DNA of 64,000 nt from JAIRVZ01 sp031553415 (GCA_031553415.1 JAVBLO010000069.1:1-64000); one strand, 5' to 3'; counted from the stretch's first letter, positions 16,228 to 25,438 are shown. A program made the numbers and translations. Notes: generated from the letters alone by a model not told the origin.

Positions 16228-16935
16228 ATGGAATCAATCCTTGAACGAGTCCGGCAAGAATTAAAGAGCAGTGTAGATGAAAAGACTCAACGCACAGCAC
16301 AAAATTTCTTTAAAGAAGAAATTAAAGCGTATGGTGTGAAAATACCTACAGTTAATAAAATAAGTAAGGTTTTTTTTGCTGAAATTAAAGATAGCCCCAA
16401 AGCTATTATTTTCAATTTATGCAAAGGACTTTGGCAATCGGGTAATTTTGAAGAATCCATTATCGCATGTAACTGGTCTTATTCCCTGCATAAGCAATAT
16501 GAACCTGGCGACTTTAAAATCTTTGAATATTGGGTGCAAAACTATGTAAATAATTGGGCTTCATGCGATACTTTGTGTAATCACACTATTGGTGAGTTTG
16601 TGGAAAGGTATCCCGGATTTATTTCCTACATGAAAGAATGGACAATGTCTGATAACCGTTGGACGCGCCGGGCTGCTGCCGTTACGTTGATTATTCCTGC
16701 CCGGAAAGGTTTGTTCCTGGAAGATATTTTTCAAATTGCCACAACTTTGCTTCACGATAAAGACGATTTGGTGCAGAAAGGTTATGGCTGGATGCTGAAA
16801 GCAGCAAGTGAAGCGCATCAGCAGGAAGTGTTTCGTTTTGTCATGAAGCATAAAGCAACCATGCCACGAACCGCACTTCGGTATGCTATTGAAAAAATGC
16901 CTCCGGAGATGAAAACGGAAGCGATGAAAAAATAG
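16228..16935 (+). CDS. AlkD-like DNA alkylation repair protein
   Basis: A 235-residue all-helical HEAT-like repeat protein of the DNA_alkylation (AlkC/AlkD) family. Characteristic stretches are TAQNFFKEEIKAYGVKIPTV near the N-terminus, YVNNWASCDTLC in the middle and SDNRWTRRAAAVTLI after it; the aromatic, Asp and Arg residues of these segments line the DNA-facing groove in known AlkD proteins. Members excise or bind cationic alkyl-bases such as 3- and 7-methylpurines. It is 12 bases upstream of the helicase and probably cotranscribed with it. No frameshift or truncation is evident. Confidence 0.88.
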   Translation: MESILERVRQELKSSVDEKTQRTAQNFFKEEIKAYGVKIPTVNKISKVFFAEIKDSPKAIIFNLCKGLWQSGNFEESIIACNWSYSLHKQYEPGDFKIFEYWVQNYVNNWASCDTLCNHTIGEFVERYPGFISYMKEWTMSDNRWTRRAAAVTLIIPARKGLFLEDIFQIATTLLHDKDDLVQKGYGWMLKAASEAHQQEVFRFVMKHKATMPRTALRYAIEKMPPEMKTEAMKK

Positions 16936-16947
16936 ATCAATTATCAA

Positions 16948-18282
16948 ATGAAAACAGAAAATCAAACAACAAGCATATTATCCAATCTGGGGATTGATAA
17001 CCTGAACGAGATGCAAATTGCGACTCAGGATGCGGTAATGAGTGAACAAAATATATTGTTATTATCTCCTACCGGTTCGGGGAAGACGCTTGCATTCTTG
17101 TTGCCTGTCCTTCAACTATTGAAAGAGAATGTGAAAAACATACAATGTCTGATAGTTGTACCATCAAGAGAGTTAGCTCTTCAAATCGAGCAAGTATGGA
17201 AGAAAATGGGAACAAAGTTCAAAGTAAATGTTTGTTATGGCGGGCATTCTATCGATACCGAACTAAAGAATCTGAGCAGTCCTCCTGCTTTGCTGATAGG
17301 AACTCCCGGCCGATTGACTGACCATTTGGAGCGCAAATCTTTTGACACAGGTTCTATCAAAACCTTGGTTTTGGATGAGTTTGATAAATCGTTGCAATTG
17401 GGATTTCAGGAGGAAATGAGTACGATTACCGGCCATCTGCCCAACTTGCAAAAAAGAGTACTGCTTTCGGCCACTTCCGATATAGAGATTCCTGAATTTG
17501 TAAAGATGAAATCACCTGCAATTCTAGATTATACACAGGAAGAACGAAATGATACGCTTTCAGTTAAACTGGTTTTATCTCCTGAAAAAGACAAAATAGA
17601 ACCGTTGTTTCATCTGATATGTTCTTTTAATTCTGAACCGGCGCTTATTTTCTGTAATCATAGGGAAGTTACGGAACGTATAAGTAATTTATTGAACAAA
17701 AAGGGAATACAAACCGGATATTATCACGGAGGAATGGACCAGGATGATAGGGAAAGAGTCTTAATCCAATTCAGAAATGGTAGTTTAAATTATCTGGTTA
17801 CAACCGATTTGGCAGCCAGAGGATTGGATATTCCCAAGATGAAACATGTAATACATTATCATCTTCCTGCTAAAGAGAGTGAATTTGTCCATCGCAACGG
17901 GCGCACGGCTCGTATGAATGCTTCCGGTACAGCATATATTATACAATTCGAAGAAGATAAAATGCCGGATTATATTTCAGAGAACTTAGATACTCTCAAA
18001 ATTGCATCGGGAAAACCATTACCCAATCGTCCTGAATACCAGACAATCTATGTAAGTGGAGGCAAGAAAAATAAATTGAATAAAAGCGATATTGTCGGAT
18101 TCTTTATACAAAAAGGCAAACTTGATAAATCCGATCTGGGATTGATTGAAGTAAAAGATTTTATTTCTTTTGTAGCAGTTCGCACGTTTGCTGTAAAAAC
18201 TCTTCTTGCTAATATCAAGGATGAGAAGATGAAGGGTAAGAAGTATAAGATAGAAATGGCGAGGGGCGTCAACTTCCTATAG
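16948..18282 (+). CDS. DEAD-box RNA helicase with DbpA-type RNA-binding domain
   Basis: A 444-residue helicase. The RecA-like domain 1 carries a Q-motif-like start (NEMQIATQD), Walker A SPTGSGKT, motif Ia VPSREL, GTPGRL, motif II written DEFD rather than DEAD, and SAT. Domain 2 has ARGLDIP and HRNGRTAR, the latter a variant of the usual HRIGRTGR. Residues about 365-444 form a DbpA RNA-binding domain (YVSGGKKNKLNKSDIVGFF), which in DbpA recognises hairpin 92 of 23S rRNA. A role in ribosome assembly is therefore likely. Its 3' end overlaps the converging GNAT gene by six bases. Confidence 0.9.
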   Translation: MKTENQTTSILSNLGIDNLNEMQIATQDAVMSEQNILLLSPTGSGKTLAFLLPVLQLLKENVKNIQCLIVVPSRELALQIEQVWKKMGTKFKVNVCYGGHSIDTELKNLSSPPALLIGTPGRLTDHLERKSFDTGSIKTLVLDEFDKSLQLGFQEEMSTITGHLPNLQKRVLLSATSDIEIPEFVKMKSPAILDYTQEERNDTLSVKLVLSPEKDKIEPLFHLICSFNSEPALIFCNHREVTERISNLLNKKGIQTGYYHGGMDQDDRERVLIQFRNGSLNYLVTTDLAARGLDIPKMKHVIHYHLPAKESEFVHRNGRTARMNASGTAYIIQFEEDKMPDYISENLDTLKIASGKPLPNRPEYQTIYVSGGKKNKLNKSDIVGFFIQKGKLDKSDLGLIEVKDFISFVAVRTFAVKTLLANIKDEKMKGKKYKIEMARGVNFL

Positions 18283-18783
18283 AATTTTCTCATAAGCCAT
18301 ACGGTAACCGCTTTCATAAACGATCTCACCACAGTAGGTGAAGCCTGATTTTGTCAATATTTTCTGCATATAGAGATTGTCAAAATTAGTATCGACTCTG
18401 AAACTGTATATATTGTTCTGTCGGCTTAATTCTTCCACCATTTCCATAAACAAAGCACCTATGCCACATTGAGTCATTTTGTCTGCAACAGCCAAGCGAT
18501 GTACAACCACAAAAGGTTGGTTGGTAAGCCAATTACCGGCAATAGAATTGTAAGCTGTCTCCCCATCAAAAATGACAGCAGCATAAGCAATAACAATATA
18601 GTCATTGCATAATACATATCCATATCCTTTTTCAATATCGTTTTTGATATTTTCAGGAAAAGGGTATCCGTCTTGCCATTGTTGACTGCCCCGCAGTCGC
18701 ATCCGTTCTTTAGCCTGGAGAATAATTTGCCAGATTTGTTCCGTATCTGTTATCGTAGCTTTTCGAAATATCATACTTTCCAT
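18277..18783 (-). CDS. GNAT-family N-acetyltransferase
   Basis: A 168-residue single-domain acetyltransferase. It starts MESMIFRKATITDTEQIWQI, typical of the first strand and helix of the fold. VHRLAVADKMTQCGIGALFM is the acetyl-CoA-binding motif A, written with Q-C-G-I-G in place of the common Q/R-x-x-G-x-G. The C-terminal part (YMQKILTKSGFTYCGEIVY) is the usual motif B region. The acceptor is unknown; small-molecule amines or protein termini are both possible. It converges with and slightly overlaps the helicase gene. Met4 is an alternative start. Confidence 0.85.
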   Translation of the reverse strand: MESMIFRKATITDTEQIWQIILQAKERMRLRGSQQWQDGYPFPENIKNDIEKGYGYVLCNDYIVIAYAAVIFDGETAYNSIAGNWLTNQPFVVVHRLAVADKMTQCGIGALFMEMVEELSRQNNIYSFRVDTNFDNLYMQKILTKSGFTYCGEIVYESGYRMAYEKIL

Positions 18784-18976
18784 TTTATACCTTAAATAAT
18801 AAAATATTTTACAAAGCTACTAAAATATGAAGAAATTGTATCTTTGAAGGCTACAAATTATATGCGAAAACAGACCATAAAAAGTGTAATTATAAAATAA
18901 AGTTAAGCAATGCGATAGAAGCTAAATCCAGTTTAAAATTCAATCTGATGAAAGCCAATAATTGAAATTAAATAAC

Positions 18977-18984
18977 TACTTTTG
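18977..18984 (+). promoter_or_regulatory. Probable -7 box for maeB
   Basis: TACTTTTG matches TAnnTTTG 76 bases before the maeB ATG in a 277-bp intergenic region that holds no gene. A second match (TATCTTTG, 18839-18846) lies further upstream. Neither has an exact TTTG at the -33 distance. Confidence 0.4.
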
Positions 18985-19060
18985 TCACGTTTTTTGCATC
19001 AAAAAGAAAGATATTTTATTAAATATCTGAAAAAATATAAAATAAATAAACATCGATATT

Positions 19061-21343
19061 ATGGCAAAAATGACAAAAGAAGATGCTCTCTTGTATCATT
19101 CGCAAGGGAAGCCCGGAAAGATAGAGGTTATTCCAACCAAACCGTATAGTACTCAACGTGATCTGTCATTAGCATATTCTCCGGGAGTTGCGGAACCTTG
19201 CCTGGAAATAGAAAAAAATCCTGAAACAGCTTACGATTACACTACAAAAGGTAATCTGGTTGCAGTTATATCAAACGGAACTGCGGTATTGGGACTTGGT
19301 GATATTGGCACACTTGCAGGAAAACCCGTGATGGAGGGCAAGGGCTTGCTGTTCAAAATTTTTGCAGGTATTGATGTATTTGACATTGAAGTTGATGAAA
19401 AGGATCCTGGAAAGTTCATCCAGGCTGTTAAAGCTATTGCTCCTACTTTCGGTGGGATTAATCTGGAAGATATCAAAGCGCCTGAATGTTTCGAAATTGA
19501 AACCCGTCTGAAAAATGAATTGAATATTCCGGTAATGCATGATGATCAGCATGGAACAGCTATTATTTCTTCAGCCGGAATCCTTAACGCATTGGAATTA
19601 GCAGGAAAAAAAATCGAAGATATACGGATTGTTGTAAACGGTGCAGGGGCATCTGCGAATTCATGCACTAAATTGTATATTGCTTTAGGAGCGAAAAAAG
19701 AAAATATTGTGATGTGTGATAGTAAAGGAGTCGTTTCTGTTCGTCGTACAGACTTGAACGAATCTAAAAAATTCTTTGCTACAGAACGGAATGTCAATAC
19801 ATTGGCTGAGGCTGTTGCCGGAGCAGACGTATTTCTTGGATTATCAGTTGCCGACGTGCTAACTATTGATATGGTACGTTCAATGAATGCAAATCCTATT
19901 GTTTTTGCTTTAGCTAATCCTAATCCTGAAATTTCTTACGAAAATGCAAAAGCTTCCCGCGAAGATTTGATATTTGCAACCGGACGTTCGGATTATCCTA
20001 ATCAAATCAATAACGTATTGGGATTCCCTTATATATTCAGGGGCGCTTTGGATGTGAGGGCTACAACCATCAACGAAGAAATGAAATTGGCTGCAGTTAA
20101 AGCCATTGCATCTTTGGTTAAGGAACCAGTGCCTGATGTGGTGAATGCTGCTTATGATTTAACCCGTTTATCATTTGGGAAGGATTATATAGTTCCCAAA
20201 CCCCTCGACCCACGTTTGTTAACCTGGGTGTCTATTGCAGTAGCAAAAGCGGCTATTGAATCTGGTGTTGCAAAGAAAATTATTACCGACTGGGATGATT
20301 ATGCAGATAAATTGAGAGATTTGATGGGATACGATAATAAAATGATTCGTCAATTGACAGATATGGCGAAGCAGAATCCTAAACGTGTCGTATTTGCCGA
20401 AGGAAGTCATGAGAATATGCTGAAGGCTGCTGTGACTGCGAAAGCAGAAGGAATTTGCCACCCTATTTTATTAGGTAATGATGAAAGGATTGAAAAATTA
20501 GCTGCTGATTTACAATTGGATTTGGATGGTATTGAAATCGTTAATCTTCGTCATGACAGGGAAGATGAAAGAAGAACACGTTATGCAAAAATCCTTTCGG
20601 AAAAACGTGCTCGTGAAGGCGCTACTTTCGATGAGGCTAAAGATAAAATGTTTGAACGGAATTATTTTGGTATGATGATGGTTGAAACGGGGGATGCAGA
20701 TGCTTTTATCACAGGTGTTTATACTAAATATTCAAATACAATTAAAGTGGCTAAAGAAGTAATTGGAATACAAGAAGGGTATAAATATTTTGGTGCGATG
20801 CATATTGTCACGGGAAAAAAAGGAACTTTCTTCCTTGCAGATACTCTCATAAATCGCCATCCTTCTACAGAAATTTTGATTGATGTAGCCCGTTTGACTC
20901 ACCATGCTGTCTCATTTTTTGCCCATGATCCGGTTATGGCAATGCTTTCATATTCAAATTTCGGGGCTGATCAGGAAGGAAGCCCGGCCAGCGTGCATGA
21001 GGTCGTGCATTACATGCATGATAACTACCCTGAAATTGTTATTGATGGAGAAATGCAGGTAAACTTCGCTTTAGATAAGAAACTGAGAGATAGCAAGTAT
21101 CCATTCACAAAACTCTATGGAAAAGATGTGAATACTCTTATTTTTCCTAACTTAAGTTCTGCCAATACTGCTCAAAAATTATTACAGGAAATGGGCGTCG
21201 GGGAGACAATTGGTCCAATTCAGATGGGATTGAATAAGCCCATTCACTTTACTGATATAGAGAGTTCTGTACGCGACATTGTACACATTACAACTGTAGC
21301 AGTTATTGATGCTATAGTTCAGGATAAAGTAAATGTAACGTAA
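19061..21343 (+). CDS. maeB: NADP-dependent malic enzyme with phosphotransacetylase-like domain
   Basis: A 760-residue MaeB-type enzyme that decarboxylates malate to pyruvate, giving NADPH. The N-terminal malic domain contains YSPGVAEPCLEI, NGTAVLGLGDIG and LEDIKAPECFEIE, followed by MHDDQHGTAIISSAGILNAL; the NAD(P)-binding domain follows with VVNGAGASANSC. From about residue 430 to the end is a phosphotransacetylase-like domain (KRVVFAEGSHENMLKA, and later DADAFITGVYTKYSN). That domain is thought to be regulatory, binding acetyl-CoA, rather than catalytic. It is full length and preceded by its own promoter region. Confidence 0.95.
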   Translation: MAKMTKEDALLYHSQGKPGKIEVIPTKPYSTQRDLSLAYSPGVAEPCLEIEKNPETAYDYTTKGNLVAVISNGTAVLGLGDIGTLAGKPVMEGKGLLFKIFAGIDVFDIEVDEKDPGKFIQAVKAIAPTFGGINLEDIKAPECFEIETRLKNELNIPVMHDDQHGTAIISSAGILNALELAGKKIEDIRIVVNGAGASANSCTKLYIALGAKKENIVMCDSKGVVSVRRTDLNESKKFFATERNVNTLAEAVAGADVFLGLSVADVLTIDMVRSMNANPIVFALANPNPEISYENAKASREDLIFATGRSDYPNQINNVLGFPYIFRGALDVRATTINEEMKLAAVKAIASLVKEPVPDVVNAAYDLTRLSFGKDYIVPKPLDPRLLTWVSIAVAKAAIESGVAKKIITDWDDYADKLRDLMGYDNKMIRQLTDMAKQNPKRVVFAEGSHENMLKAAVTAKAEGICHPILLGNDERIEKLAADLQLDLDGIEIVNLRHDREDERRTRYAKILSEKRAREGATFDEAKDKMFERNYFGMMMVETGDADAFITGVYTKYSNTIKVAKEVIGIQEGYKYFGAMHIVTGKKGTFFLADTLINRHPSTEILIDVARLTHHAVSFFAHDPVMAMLSYSNFGADQEGSPASVHEVVHYMHDNYPEIVIDGEMQVNFALDKKLRDSKYPFTKLYGKDVNTLIFPNLSSANTAQKLLQEMGVGETIGPIQMGLNKPIHFTDIESSVRDIVHITTVAVIDAIVQDKVNVT

Positions 21344-21361
21344 GCATCCGGTGAAGTCTGT

Positions 21362-21775
21362 TTGCTAATTTTGGAGTTGATTTTTTACCGTTTCAACCTG
21401 TTTGTCACCAATGCATCTGAAAAACAAATACACATGGAAAAAGTATATGTTGTTTATAAATTACGTTGGCAGGTGGAACTGATATTCAAACATTGGAAAT
21501 CTATTTTCGGGATAACAAAAACCGGCAGCAAAATGAAGAAAGCCCGTCTGTTATTCCTGCTTTATATCAAATTGCTGTTGGTAACGATTAATCTTCAAAT
21601 CATTTACAAGCTACAGCAATCCTTGTGCAAGGGAGTGCAAAAAAGGATCGTCAATGGAGGAGTTGTGAAAATTCAGGTATTGAGCCTTTGCAAATCATTG
21701 AAGACGCTTCATTATTTTTCCGGCAAACTGTTTGATTCCATACAAAGAGGAACAATCTATCTGTTTCTACATTGA
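21362..21775 (+). pseudogene. C-terminal fragment of an IS4-family transposase
   Basis: The frame has no ATG at its beginning and starts within the last catalytic block. YKLRWQVELIFKHWK fits the Y-(2)-R-(3)-E-(6)-K signature of IS4-family DDE transposases exactly, with the Glu as the third catalytic acid; the flanking FNLFVTNASE upstream and the basic, leucine-rich tail also fit. Both Asp-containing blocks are missing, so it cannot be active. Its end coincides with a broken integrase gene on the other strand, and no terminal inverted repeat was found. Confidence 0.8.
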
Positions 21776-21944
21776 CATCAAACAAAGTATCACAAGGCTT
21801 TAATGTCTTATTACTTTTGTCAAAATATTTTTCATGAATTTTGAACGTATTATATCTAAAAACTTTACCTTTGTAATTGCATTGGATTACAATATTTCCT
21901 TTGTAGTAATTCAAATCAACTAAGTTGTTTTTTAACGTTGCCAT
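21770..21944 (-). pseudogene. N-terminal stub of a tyrosine recombinase (integrase)
   Basis: From ATG 21944 about 58 codons read MATLKNNLVDLNYYKGNIVI, then CNYKGKVFRYNTFKIHEKYF and KTLKPCDTLFDVNVE. This resembles the N-terminal arm-binding domain of Bacteroidota integrases. The frame then runs into the antisense of the transposase fragment, so the core-binding and catalytic domains are gone. It marks a former mobile element next to maeB. Confidence 0.55.
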
Positions 21945-22090
21945 ATTTCTCTCTGTAAAATTACAAAATAAATTGATACGAGGAAATGTTAGAAATGATT
22001 AGTTGATATTAAATAAATTGTATTATATTATAATGGTTATCAAATATTTACAATGACTGCTTTGAGATTGATTGATGTGGAGAAATGTCA

Positions 22091-22163
22091 GGCAACATGT
22101 GTGGTAAATACTGGTACCCCGGCGGATAAAAGGCAGCCACACAATCATGTGGTTGCCTTTTTT
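22091..22163 (+). promoter_or_regulatory. Leader with terminator hairpin and possible antiterminator before DUF3256-pyrC
   Basis: A strong intrinsic terminator (arms 22132-22141 and 22148-22157, one G-U pair, followed by six T) lies 41 bases before the ATG at 22199. The upstream segment TGTGTGG (22098-22104) is the exact complement of CCACACA (22137-22143), which includes the terminator's left arm, so the two structures exclude each other. GGCAAC at 22091-22096 could also pair with the right arm. This is the architecture of an attenuator or riboswitch. I do not recognise an aptamer. Confidence 0.5.
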
Positions 22164-22198
22164 CGTATTTTATAAATCTTTTATCAGGTATTTGGCAA

Positions 22199-22825
22199 AT
22201 GAAAAAAATTGCATTATTCTTTTTCTCTTTAGTGGGTATCTGTTGTTATCCTCAAAAAATGTCGACCGTTTTCGGAAATATGCCGAAAGATTTAATCTTG
22301 TTGGTTGATTCAACCCAACGGCAGGATTTAATGGATTTATATATCAATAAAGTTTCTGATAATATCAATGATAAATTGAATGGTAAGGTAACTTTGGCTT
22401 CTTTTAATGAGGATTTTATAGAGTTGCGTTCAGGAAATTTTTCCATGCAGGTTGCATTGTTGAAGTTGGTAAATGATTCTAAAATCGTATGCCTGATTCA
22501 AACCGTTTGTGCTCCTGTTTGTGATAGCAAGCTGAGTTTCTATACTTCCGATTGGAAGCCTTTACTCACATCCGATTTTATTCAATTGACAGATGTATCC
22601 TGGTTTATAAAGGACAATACAGATAAAAACAGCGAGGATTTTATCAATGCATCCAAATCTTTGGATATGGATTTAATACAATATAGCTTTAATCCTGAAA
22701 AACTAGAATTGACACAGGCATACACAACTCCCCAATATTTGAGTAAGGAAGATAAAGACGCAATTAATCCTTTCCTGAAACCGGAGCCTAAAGTATTTAC
22801 CTGGAAAAAAATGGAATTCAAATAA
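22199..22825 (+). CDS. DUF3256 family protein
   Basis: A 208-residue protein with an N-terminal signal-like segment (IALFFFSLVGICCYPQ) that makes it probably periplasmic or outer-membrane associated. The rest matches the Bacteroidales DUF3256 pattern: MPKDLILLVDSTQRQDLMDL, then a beta-rich middle with VCLIQTVCAPVCDSKLSFY, and a terminal KVFTWKKMEFK. No enzymatic motif can be seen. It is 18 bases upstream of pyrC and presumably cotranscribed with it. A terminator-containing leader precedes it. Function unknown. Confidence 0.7.
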   Translation: MKKIALFFFSLVGICCYPQKMSTVFGNMPKDLILLVDSTQRQDLMDLYINKVSDNINDKLNGKVTLASFNEDFIELRSGNFSMQVALLKLVNDSKIVCLIQTVCAPVCDSKLSFYTSDWKPLLTSDFIQLTDVSWFIKDNTDKNSEDFINASKSLDMDLIQYSFNPEKLELTQAYTTPQYLSKEDKDAINPFLKPEPKVFTWKKMEFK

Positions 22826-22843
22826 ATTTCTAAAGTTACAGGC

Positions 22844-24178
22844 ATGAAATTGATAAAGAATGCAACCATTGTTAATGAAGGAAAAATATTCGTTGCTTCC
22901 ATTTTGATTGAAAATGACAGGATTGCTGAGATTTACAGCTATGATGTTCCTTCAGAAATTGCAGAAAAAGCTGAAATTATTCCGGCTGAAGGGTTGTGGT
23001 TATTACCCGGAGTTATTGACGACCAGGTACATTTCCGTGAACCAGGATTAACGCACAAAGGTGATATTCACAGTGAATCTCGCGCTGCAGTTGCGGGTGG
23101 TGTAACCACTTTTATGGATATGCCCAATACCAATCCTCAAACAACTACAATTGATGCCCTGAACTGGAAATTTGACAGGGCTGCTGAAACTTCTTTGGCA
23201 AACTATTCCTTTTTTATTGGTGCAACTAATGACAATCTGGCTGAACTCAAAAAAGAAGGAGCTAGGCGTGCGGCCGCGGTTAAAGTATTTATGGGTTCAT
23301 CTACCGGCAATATGTTGGTGGATAATGTATCTTCTTTAGAGAAAATATTTTCTGAAGTGGATATGTTGATAGCTACTCATTGTGAAAGCGAAACGATCAT
23401 CAAACAAAATATAGCTCATTATACATCTCAATTCAGTGAAGATTTGGATATTTCATTTCATTCCAAAATCCGAAGTGCTGAAGCATGTTATGCATCTTCT
23501 TCCGAAGCTGTGAGATTGGCAACTAAGCACAATAGCCGTTTGCATCTTTTCCATTTATCCACAGCCAAAGAAATGACTTTGCTGGAAAACAAAGCTTTGA
23601 AGGATAAAAAAATAACAGGAGAAGTTTGTGTGCATCATCTTTGGTTTACGGATGAGGATTATCCCAAATATGGAAATCTGATAAAATGGAATCCTTCAAT
23701 AAAGACAAAAGAGGACAGGGATACTTTAAGAAAATCTTTGATTGAAGGCCGTTTGGACGTTGTTGCAACCGACCATGCACCTCATACATTGGCAGAAAAG
23801 CAAGGTTCATGTTTGAAAGCTGCTTCCGGCGGGCCAATGGTGCAACATTCTCTGGTTGCCATGTTGGAAATGAGCCGGCAAGGTTTATGGACTCCGCAAA
23901 TGGTGGTGGAGAAAATGTGCCACGCTCCGGCAGATTTGTTCCGGATTAAAGATCGTGGTTATATCAGGAAGGGATATTATGCCGATTTGGTATTGGTAGA
24001 CCCAAATCATTCCTGGACAGTATCCCCGGAAAATATTTTATACAAATGTGGATGGTCTCCCATGGAAGAACAAGTATTTTCTCATTCAGTTGCCAAAACA
24101 TTCGTGAATGGCACACTGGTTTATGATAATGGAATAATTGATGAAAGTGTAAGGGGACAAGAAGTTAAAATAAATTAG
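22844..24178 (+). CDS. pyrC: Dihydroorotase
   Basis: A 444-residue amidohydrolase that cyclises carbamoyl-aspartate to dihydroorotate in pyrimidine synthesis. Visible landmarks are PGVIDDQVHFREPGLTHK at about 55-72, AAVKVFMGSSTGNML carrying the carbamylated metal-bridging Lys, ATHCESE, HLFHLSTAKE and VATDHAPHTLAEKQ with the catalytic Asp. The usual HxH metal motif reads QVH here, so the first His is replaced by Gln; from memory this also occurs in other Bacteroidota dihydroorotases. The length is that of the longer type-I enzymes. It is the second gene after DUF3256, ending 11 bases from the converging flavodiiron gene. Confidence 0.93.
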   Translation: MKLIKNATIVNEGKIFVASILIENDRIAEIYSYDVPSEIAEKAEIIPAEGLWLLPGVIDDQVHFREPGLTHKGDIHSESRAAVAGGVTTFMDMPNTNPQTTTIDALNWKFDRAAETSLANYSFFIGATNDNLAELKKEGARRAAAVKVFMGSSTGNMLVDNVSSLEKIFSEVDMLIATHCESETIIKQNIAHYTSQFSEDLDISFHSKIRSAEACYASSSEAVRLATKHNSRLHLFHLSTAKEMTLLENKALKDKKITGEVCVHHLWFTDEDYPKYGNLIKWNPSIKTKEDRDTLRKSLIEGRLDVVATDHAPHTLAEKQGSCLKAASGGPMVQHSLVAMLEMSRQGLWTPQMVVEKMCHAPADLFRIKDRGYIRKGYYADLVLVDPNHSWTVSPENILYKCGWSPMEEQVFSHSVAKTFVNGTLVYDNGIIDESVRGQEVKIN

Positions 24179-24189
24179 CTTCAAACAGA

Positions 24190-25377
24190 TTAGATTTTCC
24201 CCGCCATTGCCTGCGCCAATTCTATAGCAGCCTCATACGATTTTTGATCCATGCTTTGTTTCATTTCCGCAGGGGCTCCAACTACTTCCCAACCGGAAGT
24301 TTCTGCAAATGCAGCCAACCTTTTTACAGCTGCTCCTGCCCAGGTGAATGAACCGAAATATCCAAAATATCGGCCTTTGATTTCACGTCCAGCCAATTTA
24401 TTCAATAGTGCATCCATTTCGGGATACAATTGGTTATTGTAAGTTGGGCAACCAACGATTAATCCTTTGTATTTGAAAACGTCCCGTATGATATTGGAGT
24501 GTGGAGAAAATGACACATCATGCACTACAATATCCCGGATTCCTTGTGCTGTCAATTCTGTAGCAATTACTTCGGCCATTTGCGCTGTGTGTCCGTACAT
24601 GCTTCCATAGGCAATTACAATGCCCGAATCTGCTTCATATTTACTTAGTTTATCGTACAAAGCTATGACTTTGGAAATATTCTCCTTTTCTGTCCAGACA
24701 GGTCCGTGAGTAGAACAAATCGTGGATATTTCGATGCCGGATAGTTTGGCAATTGCTTTTTGTACTGGAGAACCGAATTTTCCTACAATATTGGAATAAT
24801 AACGAATCATTTCATCCCAATATTTTTCAGGACGGAGTTGTGTATCAGTGATGCCACCATCTAAAGCTCCAAAAGAGCCGAAAGCATCTCCTGAGAAAAG
24901 TGTTTTATCTGTAATATCATAAGTAGCCATTGTTTCAGGCCAATGTACCATCGGAATCAAGTGGAACTGTAATTTATGTTTCCCTAAACTAAGTTCTTCT
25001 CCATCACTGATAACTTTCAGATTGTTATCAATGCCATAATATCCTTTTACCATTTCAAGTGTACGGGCATTTCCAATAATTTCAATGTCAGGATATTTGG
25101 TTTTTAATAAAGATAATGAACCTGAATGGTCAGGTTCCATGTGGTTAATAACCAGGTAATCTAATGGTTGGCCGTTTAAAGCGCTTTCTAATTTGGAGAA
25201 AAGAATATCAGAATAGCAGATGTCGACGGTATCAAATAAAACTGCTTTTTCATCTTTAAGAAGATAAGAGTTATAAGAAACGCCTTGTGGTAGTGGCCAA
25301 AGATTTTCAAACAAATGTTTAGTCCTGTCATTTACACCTACATAAAACAAATCTTTTTTTATTTCAATAGCTTTCAT
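24190..25377 (-). CDS. FprA-type flavodiiron protein
   Basis: A 395-residue cytosolic A-type flavoprotein that reduces O2 to water or NO to N2O. The N-terminal metallo-beta-lactamase-like domain has the diiron ligands in NHMEPDHSG (His79, Glu81, Asp83, His84), MVHWPET and LFSGDAFG, plus a C-terminal CSTHGPVW His. From about residue 250 a flavodoxin domain binds FMN (IVIAYGSMYGHTAQMAE, then GCPTYNNQLYPEMD). It helps anaerobes survive oxygen exposure, in line with the catalase and PerR-like regulator nearby. It converges with pyrC and is separated from the upstream lgt gene by a large palindrome. Confidence 0.93.
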   Translation of the reverse strand: MKAIEIKKDLFYVGVNDRTKHLFENLWPLPQGVSYNSYLLKDEKAVLFDTVDICYSDILFSKLESALNGQPLDYLVINHMEPDHSGSLSLLKTKYPDIEIIGNARTLEMVKGYYGIDNNLKVISDGEELSLGKHKLQFHLIPMVHWPETMATYDITDKTLFSGDAFGSFGALDGGITDTQLRPEKYWDEMIRYYSNIVGKFGSPVQKAIAKLSGIEISTICSTHGPVWTEKENISKVIALYDKLSKYEADSGIVIAYGSMYGHTAQMAEVIATELTAQGIRDIVVHDVSFSPHSNIIRDVFKYKGLIVGCPTYNNQLYPEMDALLNKLAGREIKGRYFGYFGSFTWAGAAVKRLAAFAETSGWEVVGAPAEMKQSMDQKSYEAAIELAQAMAGKI

Positions 25378-25438
25378 TTTTAATTAATGTTTGTTTCGAT
25401 TAGGGAACGACTTGAATGTTTTTGGCAAAACGGAATCT

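Noticed and set aside
22020..22160. tRNA or tmRNA gene as integrase attachment site
   Set aside because: No cloverleaf, anticodon arm or CCA-like end could be formed; the hairpin with a T run fits a terminator.
22053..22175. 40-codon frame in the leader of DUF3256-pyrC as a possible leader peptide
   Set aside because: It runs through the terminator and its T run, shows no enrichment for any pathway-relevant amino acid, and is better explained as RNA structure.
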